Origin: Megamerina dolium
Taxonomy: Eukaryota; Arthropoda; Insecta; Diptera; Megamerinidae
NCBI GenBank assembly: GCA_963854835.1
Contig: OY978525.1
Span: 47,575,196-47,639,195 of the forward strand
Length of the DNA stretch: 64,000 bases
Direction of reading: 5' to 3'
The notes beneath the pieces are model-generated. The model was not told where the DNA came from, made no database searches, and was given only the letters and a program-made list of their open reading frames with translations. Positions within the stretch are counted from its first letter, which is position 1; every line of letters begins with the position of its first letter. A program made the position numbers and the translations under genes. Below are positions 1-11,364 of the stretch, piece by piece.

Positions 1-1760
1 TGAACCTCTTCCCCGAGTTCTTCACCTCCAAGGTCGACTCATTTTGCAGAAGTCCACTGAGTTGGCCCGAGAGCTGCTCAATGATCTTCTCCGACGACTT
101 CATGGCCTTTTTATATCAGCACTACTTCGTATGAGGCAGTGCTGTCCCCCATTGCAAGAATTTCGTTCTGAGTTCCAGAGGTGGGAACGAGTGGTGCAGC
201 TAACAGCTCGGCCTCTCTTGAAGCCTTATTGTGCGCCGTTCCACCCGTTAACACCCCTGCAACCCCCAGATTTTTTGATCGAGATCGGGTTTTTGGGTTT
301 TTACAATCAATGTTGTTCCCACGAGTTGCGAAGAAGTAAATGTCCGCCTGTGCAGAGATTCGCAGTATGCAGGTAAGTCTACTTATTACGCATGGCGCCA
401 GGTATCCGTAATCTCACGTTAGCGACTAGGCTATTTTAAAATGGGGCCCCCAGCCAGGCTGATCGCTTAACACCTTAATCCAGCACCTCACCTTTGACCA
501 TGATAAGGGTACGTTGCTGAATGCTGTACTATTGAAGAGTAACAAACACTCACCAACTTACCCTTATCTTAGCTAGATACCGCCTGACATCGTACAGGCT
601 AAACTGTGGTATCTATTTCCAGTCGGCACCCTCGAGGCGGGTTCAGTGGAGGATTTTGCCGACCTCACGACGTAGTAACTAATTCAACAAAATACACCAA
701 ATGCGTATTGGCGATGTCGTAGTAAAATTGTAGACACCATAAAAGCCAAAGATGAGCAAATACTGAGCGTGATGGTTCAAACAAAAAACGGCATACTTCA
801 TCGGTACTAGATGTCGGTAATGAAGACAGAGTAAACGCGAGATTCATAACTTGTTTACGGATGAGGGAGTGTTACCGACAGGAATATAAATGTTATGGGA
901 TCACCCTACATGATCTAGCATATATATATATATTTACGAATAGTCACCACTCTTGCTCGAATTCTTCTTCGTCGCTTGCATACTTTATACTATACTCATG
1001 TGCATTTACCTATTTACGTAAATACGCATGTACCATTTCCTACTGTTAAATGTGAGACGATATAACTGTTATATCAGGCCACATTTTTAGTTATTTTCAC
1101 TATAAATATAAATCGAACGAATCTCACATGTCAGTTGTAAAAGTAAAGCAGAAAAATACACTTGATTTTTAAGCATACGTACATACGTACATAAACGTAC
1201 ATGCTACAAAAAATTTGTGATTTATTTAAAGAAATAAAAAAGAACTGTAGCACTAAATATTCAAAATATTAAGCGCAGCAACCGGTAAATGGCAGTTGAA
1301 CGATCACCATCGCCAGGTGGCAGTAGCCAGTGGCTAGATATTACCTCTTTGATTAGGAAAATGGAAAACCCGAGTACTAGAAGTGGTCCGAAGTTAGGAA
1401 TTCAATAAACATAGAGAGAGCCCTGAAAATCAAAAAAAAATCATATTGGCTAAATAATGAAAATCGATTTGTAACACTCTCTGTGGATGAAAATGAAGAC
1501 GCGTGCAACCCAGACCAAAAAAAAAAATTTTTAAATTCCAAAGCCACCAACCGTATTTGTGGATAAAGTTAATTTTTTCATTAATTGCATTGTTTGGGTC
1601 CTCATTTTGTACAGGTTTGTTGGCGCTGCTGGTTTTAGTAACGATTCCGTAGGCATAGGCACTACAGTACAGTAGGTCTATGATGGTGTTATAATCTCTC
1701 TGAGGGGTTACCTCCGGCGGTAATATTTTGTTTTTCAATCCTGTATGTTTTTTACTTGTC
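1..1760. other. Unassigned region, no recognised gene
   Basis: I recognise no gene in this stretch. A 110-residue open frame at 44-376 (+) has no motif I can name and its composition does not look constrained. The stretch around 590-660 is GC-richer than its surroundings and may be untranslated sequence of a decayed retroelement. On the minus strand, about 1500-1760 has a coherent frame (including the string LLYCSAYAYGIV) that could be a remnant of a non-LTR retrotransposon protein, but I cannot place it. No LTR matching the 3' end of the gypsy element that follows was found here, so that element appears to lack its 5' LTR. Confidence 0.4.
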
Positions 1761-1814
1761 TTTTCATTTCTATGATAAGAATTATCAAAGAAAAACCAAA
1801 ACACAAATATCATT

Positions 1815-2916
1815 ATGACAGCAAACGGACAGAACACAAAAAACACATTCGACATTTTTAACTCATTAAAAATCACTGATGTCATCAAAGATCTTCCAAA
1901 ATTTGAAGGAAACCCTCAACTTTTGTATCAATTTATTAATAATGTTGAAGAAATCTTATCTCTCGTACAACAAACCGACAACACACCACAAGGCAGAATA
2001 TTCTTAAGAGCAATCAGGAACAAAATTGATGGTGCAGCTAATGAAGTACTAAATATGTACGGCATCCAACTTAATTGGGGTGAAATAAAAAATAATCTCA
2101 TCTTGCAATATTCAGACAAAAGGAAGAGACATCTCTAATTAGGGACCTACACACACTAAGACAAGAAAGGAAAACCATAGAATATTTTTATAGTGAAGCT
2201 ATAGAGCTACAGTCGGCTCTAATTAACAATATAAGAATACATGAGTCCGACAATAATGTAATTAATTCAAAAAAATAACATTTTTCAGAAATGTGTTTAA
2301 CCTCATTTCTCAGCGGTATTAGGGAACCACTAGGTGATAATATAAGAGCCATGAGACCAAAATCTCTGGCAGAAGCATTCAGTTTCTGCATTAAAGAACA
2401 ACATATTTTCTATACAACCAGCAAAGATCTAGTTTACCCCAAATACAACAAACCTTTTCAGGCAATATTATTCAAAAAAGGGAACAATACACCGAGTCAT
2501 CACAACCCCAACAAATGAATCAAAACTTCTTTAAACAAGAAGGAAATTCGTCCCAAACACGTATATCCCAACAGCCACAAAATTTGAGAGATAATAATAC
2601 GAGATACTCAAATTTTAGACCAAATAGAAATTTCAATAGAAGCCATAATTTCAGAAATAACCCCTTTTCCAACTACAAACCCCAAGAAACAAATAATATA
2701 AACACTAGCCGAGCCATGTCAAACGATCGATTGCAAAATTTAGGTGAATACCAAAACAACAACTATAAAAGATTCCAAAATTCAGATGAATATCAAGGCC
2801 CAAATTATGAAAGGACAGAAGAACTACCTAACATTGAGGAACCACACAATTTTCCTGTATCCGTATCAACGAACCAACAGGGTACATGGATAAAAATATA
2901 CATGGAAATTGGTTAG
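1815..2916 (+). pseudogene. Gypsy-1 gag remnant
   Basis: Three open pieces (1815-2138, 2291-2518, 2515-2916) in different frames form a decayed Gag. The first has the errantivirus-type start with an aspartate- and leucine-rich amphipathic region (LPKFEGNPQLLYQFI). The last is rich in Asn, Gln and Arg and lacks a visible CCHC zinc knuckle, as in many errantivirus Gags, which bind RNA through a basic C-terminus. Gag would form the capsid particle. Stops near 2138 and 2277 separate the pieces. Assignment rests on composition and on the protease that follows directly. Confidence 0.7.
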
Positions 2917-3680
2917 CTTACATAAAAATCTCATCACCATTCGGTCGACCGTTAAAATTTTTAATAGATACAGGATCCACATCGTCGTTTATTAACCCTA
3001 AATATATTAATCTCTATGACAGAGAAAATTGCCGACCTATAACAATAAAAACGATCCTTAACACTAATAATTTAAACCAAAAGGTCACGTTACAAACATT
3101 TAATGAATTTAACCAAGAAGGATGTTTAGAGTTTCTACAATTCGAATTTCACAAATACTTCGACGAACTCCTAGGTATCAATGCTCTCACCCAAATAGGT
3201 TCTAACATAGATTTGGAAAATAAAATATAGCGAAAAAAAACTTGTTTGATTAACCTTAAATATAAACCCAATTTGACATCTGGAAAACACATCATTCCAG
3301 CAAACTCTAAACAAATTATAAAAATCCCTGTAGATATTGAAAATGGCGAATTTTTTATAAATTCAGTTAATATTAACTCATTCTTTTTCATAGCAGAAGG
3401 AATTTACCACGCAAAAGATTGGTACAGTATCGTGGAAATTACAAATGTGTCTGACACAGAACAAGTACTGTTCTTAGAACAACCAATTAAAGTACATACA
3501 TATAACTCCTCTAATTTCATTGAAGTAAACTTAATTAACATAACAATCACCTTCGATCCAAATCAATATCAACTTGAGCTAAATAACCTTAATGTCGCAA
3601 ACGATATTGAAAATAACAAAATAAAGACAGACTTATCCAAACTACTAAGAATAAGCCACCTAAATTCCGAAGAAAAATAA
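2886..3680 (+). pseudogene. Gypsy-1 protease and linker to RT (pol N-terminus)
   Basis: The frame 2886-3230 overlaps the end of gag, as expected for frameshift-expressed pol. It contains the retroviral aspartic protease signature IDTGSTSSFI near residue 27 (catalytic Asp in DTG) and ends with a GINALTQIGSNIDLENK segment typical of the protease C-terminal region. After a stop at 3228-3230 a second frame, 3246-3680, holds the protease-RT linker, including an ANSKQIIKIPV segment of the kind found in gypsy polyproteins. Both are remnants, not expressible as one protein. Confidence 0.75.
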
Positions 3681-3689
3681 GCTTTACTT

Positions 3690-5550
3690 AAACTATGCAT
3701 AAGATTTAACGATGTTTTTTATAAAGAAGATGAAAATCTAACCTTAACCAATAAAGTGAAACATAAAATTATCACAGTCGACGATATTCCAATTCACACA
3801 AAATCTTATAGATATCTATACGTACATAAAAAAGAAGTGAAAAAACAAATAACAAATATGCTGGAACAAGGTACCATAAGACATAGTTTCTCTCCATGGA
3901 GCTCACCAGTATGGATTGTACCAAAAAAACTCGATGCTAGTGGCAAACAAAAGTGGAGATTAGTAATAGATTACAGGAAGCTGAATGAAAACACCATTTC
4001 TGATCGATACCCTTTACCAAACATAAATTATATTTATAATTGATAAACTAGGAAAATTCATGTACTTTTCAACCCTCGACCTCGCTAGTAGATTTCATCA
4101 AATAGAAATGCACCCGAAAGATGTTCCCAAAACAGCTTTCACAGTAGAAGGTGGACAGTATGAATACATTAGTGTCTACGCCAGAAGAAGTGTGTCGCGC
4201 ACTGCCCGTATAAAGTTTGCATGGGTTAGCAACCCTAATTCCACTATATTTTGGCCCCCTATATTTCGCTCTCTCTCTCTCTCTCTCTCTCTCCCTTCCG
4301 TTCTCTTCAACTATTATCCTTTTACTTTATACTCTTCACTTTCCATTTTTTTATATTTAATTATTGTTGATAAAACTCCCTCGACATAAGTACGTGTTTC
4401 TTCGATAATTAAAAATTGAAAATAATCAAAACAGAACTAATTTTCTCGAGCAGTGCGCGACCCCCTTTTCCCTTCCGTTTATTTCATTTAAACATATCAT
4501 ATAATATATATTTAATATCCATATACGTTTTAAACATACAAGTACAATAAAGATAAAACATTTGTGACAGTGCGAAAAGAAGGGTTTTGTGTTGCAACAA
4601 CATCATCAGCCGAGACATAGAGCAACGTCTTTAAGGCAAGTGCGCCACATCGCAGCAAGCCCACCGGCATTCCCGCTCGCTCCCCGCTGAAACAATTAGA
4701 ATGCCCTTCGGACTAAAAAACGCCCCTTCCGCCTTTCAACGTGTCATGGACAACGTTTTAAAAGATCTTATAAGAAAAGTTTGTTTGGTCTACTTAGATG
4801 ACATCACATCATGATTCTCCACCTCCCTTCAAGAGCATATTTTGAACTTAGGACTCGTTTTCGAACAACTAGAGAATTCTAATTTCAAAGTGCAACTCGA
4901 TAAATCTGAATTTCTACAAAAAGAAATTGCTTTTCTGGGACACATTGTTTCAACGGATGGTATAAAACCAAATCCTAGCAATACAAAACTACCCAATTCC
5001 TAGCACACAAAAAGAAATCAAAGGATTTCTAGGTCTCTTTGGTTACCGCCGGAAGTTCATAAAAGATTTTGCCAAATTAACGAAACCTCTCACAGAATGT
5101 TTAAAAAAAGGGAAAACGATTAATTTAAATGACAATTACATTTAACTTTCGAAGATTGCAAAAACATCCTAACAAATGATACAATATTACAATACCCTGA
5201 CTTTTCAAAACCTTTCGTGCTAACCACTGATGCTAGCAATTTCGCACTCGGCGCTATATAATCTCAGGGTCGCATTGGCAGCGACAAACCAATATGCTAC
5301 GCTAGCTGGACACTATCAGAGTCTGAAACCAATTATTCTACAATTGTGTGGGCAACTAAGTATTTCCGACCATATCTCTATGGTCACAAATTTCAAATAG
5401 TACCAGATCATAGACCCCTTACTTGGCTAATAAACCTAAAAGAACCAAGCTCAAAATTAGTAAGATGGAGACTGAAACTTGAAGAATTTGAATTCAAACG
5501 CAGACGCCCTTAGCAGAACGAAAATAAACGACCCTTTTAATAACCCAATA
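3690..5550 (+). pseudogene. Gypsy-1 reverse transcriptase and RNase H, interrupted by solo LTR
   Basis: RT motifs are seen in order: SPWSSPVWIVPKK and WRLVIDYRKLNENT (3890-4000), FSTLDLASRFHQIEMHP (4066-4113), then the foreign LTR (4173-4694), then [18 protein letters not shown] (4701-4754) and the catalytic YLDD (about 4791-4802). An in-frame stop follows the YLDD box, and another interrupts RNase H just after TTDASNFALGAI (near 5226-5262). The RNase H region continues through a [13 protein letters not shown] segment and a DHRPLTWL motif near 5410. The enzyme would make cDNA from the genomic RNA. Several stops and frameshifts make it a pseudogene. Confidence 0.85.
4173..4694 (+). mobile_element. 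522-bp solo LTR inserted in Gypsy-1 RT
   Basis: The segment begins TGTCTACGCC and ends GCTGAAACA, so it has TG...CA termini, and is flanked on both sides by the 5-bp direct repeat ATTAG (4168-4172 and 4695-4699). The RT reading frame breaks off exactly at the left repeat and resumes exactly after the right one. Inside are a (CT)n run (about 4269-4292), a TATA-like TATAAA at 4209-4214 and an AATAAA signal near 4548, placing the LTR in plus orientation. No internal retroelement sequence lies nearby, so this is a solo LTR left by LTR-LTR recombination. The family cannot be named. A 5-bp TSD fits gypsy or BEL type elements. Confidence 0.9.
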
Positions 5551-5559
5551 GAAGTAACT

Positions 5560-6720
5560 CTAAACGATGCTAGTTCGAACATCTGATACAACAATACACT
5601 CAGCTGAAGAAAATCTGAACGACGGAATTCCAATCTCTGAAAGACCTATGAATGATTATAAGCTTCAAGTAATCATAGAAATATCTTACGATATCCCAAA
5701 CACAATTTTACCAGTACCCTTCAGAAATAAACAAAGACGAATAATCAAAACGCCCCAAACAAACTCACAGCAAACTCTTTTCCGGCTAGTAAGATACACC
5801 ATTATCTTCGCTGATGTAACAGACAACGACGAACAAGAACAATTAATAAGCAGCTATCATGAAAAATCGAATCATAAAGGAATCGATGAATCGTACTTCC
5901 ATTTAAAACGACAATATTATTTCCCCTTCATGAAAAATAAAATAAACCAAACAATAAATAATTGAGAAAAATGTCAAATCCTAAAACACGATAGAAACCC
6001 ACCAAAATTAATTTTTCAAAAAACAGATACACCTATCAAACATTTAGATGTTATTCATATCCACATTTATAGCATAAATAACCATCAAATTTTAACAATC
6101 ATAGATAAAAAATCATAGATACATTTTCAAAATTCGCAGCAGGTTACACAATTACTGCCAAAACAAGCATAGTTGTTCTCCGAGCCGTTAAAGATTTTAT
6201 AACAACATGGTATTCCAAAAAATATAGTGTGCGATCAAGGTGTAGAATTTACGGCAAATATTTTCAAGGTTTTTTGTACACAATACCAAATAGACCAGCA
6301 CATTACATCGTTCCAACAAACCAGCAGCAATTCACCTGTTGAGAGACTTCACTCTACCCTCACAGAAAAGAAGCAAACTTAACCACAGACCACGAAATAT
6401 TTTCCAAGAAACAATTATCACATATAAAAACTCTATTCATTCAACCACTAAACACACACCACTTTTCACCGGGAAAACTCATGAATTCAATAAAACCGTC
6501 ACATTCAACAACGAAAACGAGTACCTTTCAAAACTAAATGAATACAAAGAAAAAGTATTTCCATCCATAAAAAGTAAAATCGAAGCCCTTACTCATTACA
6601 GAATTAAAAAATTGAACATTTCTAGCGAAAATCCAAAGGATTTAGAACAAAATAAGACCATATTTAGACGGTAATGTAGAAGAAACAAAATTATACCTAA
6701 ATTTAGTAAACATAGAGTCA
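5560..6720 (+). pseudogene. Gypsy-1 integrase remnant
   Basis: The frame at 5567-5965 ends with the integrase zinc-binding region (HEKSNHKGIDESYFHLKRQY, then paired cysteines just beyond a stop near 5964). The DDE core follows in broken frames: VCDQGVEFTANIF carries the second Asp (about 6227-6265), and SPVERLHSTLTE carries the Glu (about 6331-6366). The frame at 6339-6674 covers the end of the core and the C-terminal part. Integrase would insert the cDNA copy into the genome. Stops and frameshifts are spread across the gene. Confidence 0.8.
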
Positions 6721-6869
6721 AGAAAAATAATGGAATTACTGTAATAACGACAGATATCAAAAAAATTCACAAAGGTAGAATAACAAAAACACAAAAATTT
6801 ATTTAAAACTCACTTTCAGTTTACCCTTCATAATTGCGAATGAGATACTCGTAAAAAATATAGACTGAA

Positions 6870-7966
6870 ATGAGAAATTACTACAATTTGACCTCGGACC
6901 AGCACGAATTATCAACAGATACAATAACTTCATTCACCATCGATTACCTAGACAAAAGAAATACCGTAATGAACTCAAACAATATAACTAGATTAAAACT
7001 TAATGAGCTCAAAACCAAGTTGGAAATGATCACTCCTATAAGAAGAAAACGACGTGGACTCTTTAACGGACTAGGTACAGTAATTAAATTCATAACGGGA
7101 AACATGGACGAGACTGACGCTGTCGAAATAAACTCACAAATAGAAAAATTACAAACAAACACCGACACTATCCAAAATATTATCACAGACCAAAATACAA
7201 TTAATACTCAAATGATCCAAAGACTTAAAGTAGACTTTTACAAATTATTCTACTTCCAATAAATAACACAAAAACGATAATAACAAAACCATACATAACT
7301 AGAAAGTACAAAGTAATGAAATTGGGTATTACGATCAAATCTGTCAAACCGTTGAGAAAATGTTCTATTGCAATAAAACAAAAACAAAAGAAAATAGTAC
7401 TGAATCCAGCTGCATCGGCCAACTTTTGAGGAACCAAACAGCCCATTGTGACTTTAATGATGTCGGTTACATACAAAGCATAAGTTTACCTGAAAACAAT
7501 TTCATCTTTTTCATTAACTTACCAAAAACATTAATTAAGTCTAATTGCAGAAGTCCACTGCAATAAGTCGAAGGAACAATTCTCATTCAATATAGCAACT
7601 GCACAATCAATATCAATGGGATAGAATACGAAGACAAACCAGCCATCTACTGGGATCAAATCAACCTAACAACAATATGAAGCGACCATATTCACGCCAG
7701 ATTAATAAAAGAAACACTAAACTTACAAAAACTCCAACAGTTCGGATTCCAGAATAAACAAAGCGTACTAAACATCACGAGATTAGCGAAAACCACCAAC
7801 ATCTATACATGCACAGCTATCGGAATACTCGGCATAGCTATCACAGCTATCTTCATATACTCTTCAAAAAGAATCCAAATCGACCATGCACCCCAATGTA
7901 CCAAGGATTGCGCTACAGCCCCATCGAAGTCGTTGTGGCCTTCGGTTTATTCTAAGGGGGAGGAAT
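6870..7966 (+). pseudogene. Gypsy-1 envelope glycoprotein remnant (errantivirus env)
   Basis: The frame at 6870-7262 contains a basic furin-type cleavage site (RRKRRG) followed by GLFNGLGTVIKFITGNMD, the hallmark of errantivirus and baculovirus-F-like fusion proteins: the cleaved subunit begins with a fusion-peptide-like segment. Downstream broken frames carry several N-glycosylation sequons, paired cysteines (SSCIGQLL, AHCDFND) and, near 7803-7865, a hydrophobic segment (CTAIGILGIAITAIFIY) that looks like the membrane anchor. Frameshifts near 7260 and 7567 and a stop near 7678 inactivate it. Env defines this family as endogenous-retrovirus-like. Confidence 0.85.
7954..7964 (+). promoter_or_regulatory. 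Polypurine tract of Gypsy-1
   Basis: AAGGGGGAGGA lies directly before the presumed start of the 3' LTR and would prime plus-strand DNA synthesis. Its position at the end of env matches errantivirus organisation. Confidence 0.75.
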
Positions 7967-8250
7967 TACATACTATAACCAACCACAGCCACTTCCACCA
8001 CCAAAACCAGAACGCAACAACAACCCCAGCAACAATAACAATCAGCAATAACAACAACAACATCTCCAGCGGCAACGACAATCAACAACTAACGTTTTTC
8101 CTTGTTAATAACTAAATCAATAAGCTATAAAAAGTATGCATTTTTAGTTTTAAGAGCTGTTATAAAACAGAAGTAGTGACCTTCAATAATAAATGTAATT
8201 TTTAAGAAGATATATATTTTTTTAAAGCTCTATGAATAGAACTTATAACT
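7965..8250 (+). repeat. Gypsy-1 3' LTR (end approximate)
   Basis: The LTR starts directly after the polypurine tract with ATTACATACTATAACC. It holds a CA-rich first part, a TATA-like TATAAAAA at 8126-8133 and an AATAAA polyadenylation signal at 8188-8193, in the order expected for U3-R. There is no 5' partner for comparison, so the right boundary is a guess from the change of composition near 8250. Confidence 0.55.
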
Positions 8251-8380
8251 CGCGCCTGATAGGGGTACCAACAACCCAGCACGGGTTTTTATTATTATTA
8301 TAATTTTTATTCATCTCAACTACCATAAGTCGGTACATATTATATACATATAATATAAAATAAAAGATATTTACAATATC

Positions 8381-8482
<102 letters not shown>

Positions 8483-8537
8483 AACAAACAAATTCAGGAT
8501 TTTATTCTAAAACAAGATGTTTGTTCCTCAGCTCGCG

Positions 8538-8880
8538 TCACTGGTTCAGGAACCTTCTCACAATTCGACATGTATCCAAAACTATAGATTTTGCCATCAT
8601 CTTCAGTTCATCCTTCATTTTAAGTTCAGTTAGAGCTCTCATCGAGGTTTTTGTAACAATAGCTGTTGTAGAGATAATCACAGGGAATATTCGTACGGTT
8701 CTCATTTTCCACATAAGTTTGATCTCCACAAGTTCACAGTACTTGTTGATCTTTGACGCATACGCACTGCTTAAGTTTGCCGTCAGCGGGAATGCTACAT
8801 CGAAGACCTAACATGTTCTAGTTTTCTGATCTGTCACAATTATATCTGGTCTGTTCGCTGCTATTGTTCGATAGGTAATA
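8538..8880 (-). pseudogene. C-terminal remnant of a REL-endonuclease non-LTR retrotransposon (copy 1)
   Basis: Read on the minus strand, the segment encodes RPDIIVTDQKT, a stop, then VFDVAFPLTANLSSAYASKI and a helical tail ending at a stop at 8538. The RPD ... D-x-AxP pattern is that of the restriction-like endonuclease at the C-terminus of R2/R4-type non-LTR retrotransposons, which nicks target DNA for target-primed reverse transcription. The in-frame stop just before the catalytic DVAFP string and the missing RT make it a dead 5'-truncated copy. A (TTA)n tract separates it from a second, related copy. Confidence 0.65.
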
Positions 8881-8882
8881 AC

Positions 8883-8924
<42 letters not shown>

Positions 8925-8964
8925 TATTATTATTATTACTCTTATTATTATTATTATTATTATT
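8880..8964. repeat. (TTA)n microsatellite
   Basis: About 85 bp of TTA repeats with a few interruptions. It sits between two minus-strand non-LTR remnants, so it is probably the expanded 3' tail of the upstream (higher-coordinate) copy. Confidence 0.9.
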
Positions 8965-8984
8965 TTTATTGAAAAATCAGTCAG

Positions 8985-9876
8985 TCAGTATTCAGTGATC
9001 AGTATTTTTAAATTATTTTTTGTCTGCTTATAAACTAATCCTTCAGTACTTATTACTATTGGTAGCACAGATACTGTTAACAGGTTCCTGCGTCTTCTTT
9101 TCGGCGGCCAGTTCTTCGTATTTTGCTTTCTTCTGATCATAAGTTTTTTCATATTTATCGATTTCGGAACTGCTACATCAATTAGAACTCCAGTGTTTCT
9201 CTCATTATCTATTATAGTTATGTCAGGACGATTATATAGGTTTGTGTGCGCAGTGTGTATGGTTCTATCATAATATTCACAGGCATGTTCATTTTCTTCA
9301 ACTGGATGTGGTTCATATTTATAGAACGGTAAGAATTCATATCGCAGTTTGTATTTATCCAGGATCTTCTGATGTAGTGTCTTTACGACGTTGTTATATC
9401 GTTTGGTGTACTCTGTTTGTACTAGCAGAGTACATCCAGATATCATATGCTCAATCGTTTCTTTTTTAGTCCTGCATCTGCGGCATAAGTTATTCCTTAC
9501 GGCTCTATCTTTCATTATGTGCTCTTTATAGTAGTTGGTCGGTATTACCCGGTCCTGTATTGACACCATGCCACCTCGGTTTCCACATAAAGGCTTCCGT
9601 ATAATAGCCAATTGTTTGACGACACGTTGTCGACATCATTGCTTTTTGGAGCCTGTAATACTGCTCTTCTAGTGGTTTGATGGCCCAATTCAGACCTCCT
9701 GTTACGCTATTGTCCCACTGCACACAATATTCACCCTTCAAGTTGAGTGGCGTGTATGAATCATCTGACGATTTTATGACTTGTATCAAACCCGATATGT
9801 TAGGATTTGCTAGGAAATATTCCCGTATCTTTTTAACTTGGCTATCATGGAGCTGGTGAATATAAATAATCCACAA
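8985..9876 (-). pseudogene. C-terminal remnant of a REL-endonuclease non-LTR retrotransposon (copy 2)
   Basis: Two overlapping minus-strand frames (9876-9526 and 9611-8985) hold the end of an RT protein. The second contains a CCHC-like zinc finger (CRRCRTKKETIEHMISGC) followed by NRPDITIIDNERNTGVLIDV and AVP, the restriction-like endonuclease signature. The frame change near 9526-9611 is a frameshift. The RT palm itself is absent, so the copy is strongly 5'-truncated, as is usual for target-primed insertions. The protein ends at a stop at 8985-8987. Clade is not certain: R2/R4-like by architecture. Confidence 0.7.
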
Positions 9877-10678
9877 ACGCTATCTTTCCGCGAGGCAACC
9901 ATCCTCTCCACACATTATTATTATTATTATTACCTTTATTTACACATTTTATAATGGTATTCACATTTCATTATATGGGTAATACAACATAATTACTACA
10001 TATAATAAAGTTATCTATCTACATATAATAAAGTTATCTATCTATACCTTCAATCTCGTTGTTCTACACTAAATGGTTTGTAAACTATGGAGCTTAAAAG
10101 TTTTGGTTTAATTCCCTCGGCTTTGTATGGGAGCCCCAATAAGAAGTGGGCGGGGTACACTGTTTTTTGTCATATTATTTCTGACTACCAGATTAACCTA
10201 AGTCTCAATTATGGTTATTCTAGACAGAAGATTGTAGAAGTTACAGCTGTTTGAATTTAAAAGAAGTACAGACACTTTGTATGGGAGCTACTATAAAAAG
10301 TAGGCGTGGCTCGCACATTTCTATCAAGGTTATGTAGCAGTATAATGCAACGCTATGTGCTAAATATTGTTGTCTCAAATGATATATTAAGTGAGTTATA
10401 GCTAGTTAAAAATTTTGAAAATTCCGAGGTTAGTCGCTTTGAATGCTTGGTGTGGGCGTGGCTATTGACCGATCGTGCCAAATATCAATCCGTACTCTTG
10501 GATCATAGGTTACTTGTGCCAAATTTCGTCACAATAGATCAATATTTGCTCAAGCCAGGTGACGCACAGACGGACGTACGGACGCGACGCTGATCACGAA
10601 TATATATACTTTTCTATATCTCCGGCGATTCCTTCAAATGAATATACCTTGCATATTACATTACGCGGGTATAATAAA
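9877..10678. other. Intergenic repeat-like DNA with a 23-bp tandem duplication
   Basis: No gene seen. It holds a short (TTA)n tract (about 9913-9937) and a perfect 23-bp tandem duplication (9998-10020 and 10021-10043). From 10080 to 10675 the DNA has the character of a degenerate interspersed repeat: two copies of a TTTGTATGGGAGC motif (near 10116 and 10274), a stretch near 10562-10590 rich in ACGGACG, and a GGGTATAATAAA end. The family cannot be named from the sequence alone. Confidence 0.4.
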
Positions 10679-11364
10679 TGTAATTCTCATACCATTCCCA
10701 TAATTGTCAGTCGATTAAATTTATTTCCATACATCTATGGTCATCATATTATAAAACTCCACCTGATTCATGATGTATTATTATTTTTTTCTTACATCTA
10801 GAAATGTTTATTTTAATAAATATTTTTATATGTTGGAATTATTTTAATTATCATGTTTAGGAATTTTATACTTTCATGCCCAAAACAAAAATTTTCATAG
10901 TTGTACATTTGCTTGTGTTATGTGCATTTTGTTTGTAATTTGATTCTTGTATATCTTATTACTTTTAATGTCGTTCTCACGTTATTGTACAGGTGCTGCA
11001 TTGTTATGCAGTTTGTTTAATATGGTCAAAGTGCTATTAATTTTATTATTTTTTTTTTACGGAATTTTGTTTTTTTGTATTATGTATTTTGTTTAGTCTG
11101 AAAATTTAATTCTCGTGTATCTTTTTTTCCATTGCTTTTTCCTGATTTTTTTTTTTTTTAATAAGTTCGTGGGACTTCTGTATTTGATATTTTAATAACT
11201 TATTTTGGTCTTCTGCGTTGTACAATGGTGTTCTTTTAGTTTTTAGATTTGTTGGCATGTCGGTGTTAAAGCCGTATATTATGCTGAAAAGTGTTCGTTT
11301 GGTGGTAGTTGGCATTGTTGTGAACATGTATTGCTGACGCCAACGAAACTCCTAAGATATTCCG

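Larger units (their letters stand above)
1790..8250 (+). mobile_element. Gypsy-1: degraded errantivirus-like Ty3/gypsy element
   Basis: The order Gag, protease, reverse transcriptase, RNase H, integrase, Env, polypurine tract and 3' LTR is visible on the plus strand over about 6.4 kb, which matches insect errantiviruses (gypsy, 17.6, ZAM type). All three genes are broken by stops and frameshifts, and the RT is also interrupted by a solo LTR. The 5' LTR and primer-binding site were not found, so the copy is 5'-truncated near 1790. The 3' end near 8250 is approximate because there is no second LTR to compare. It is a fossil copy that cannot encode intact proteins. Confidence 0.85.

Noticed and set aside
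4269..4292. (CT)n run as a splice or regulatory element
   Set aside because: It is internal to the solo LTR; no gene uses it here.
10559..10801. 80-aa plus-strand frame
   Set aside because: It spans the border of a degenerate repeat and the Gypsy-2A end, so it has no biological unity.
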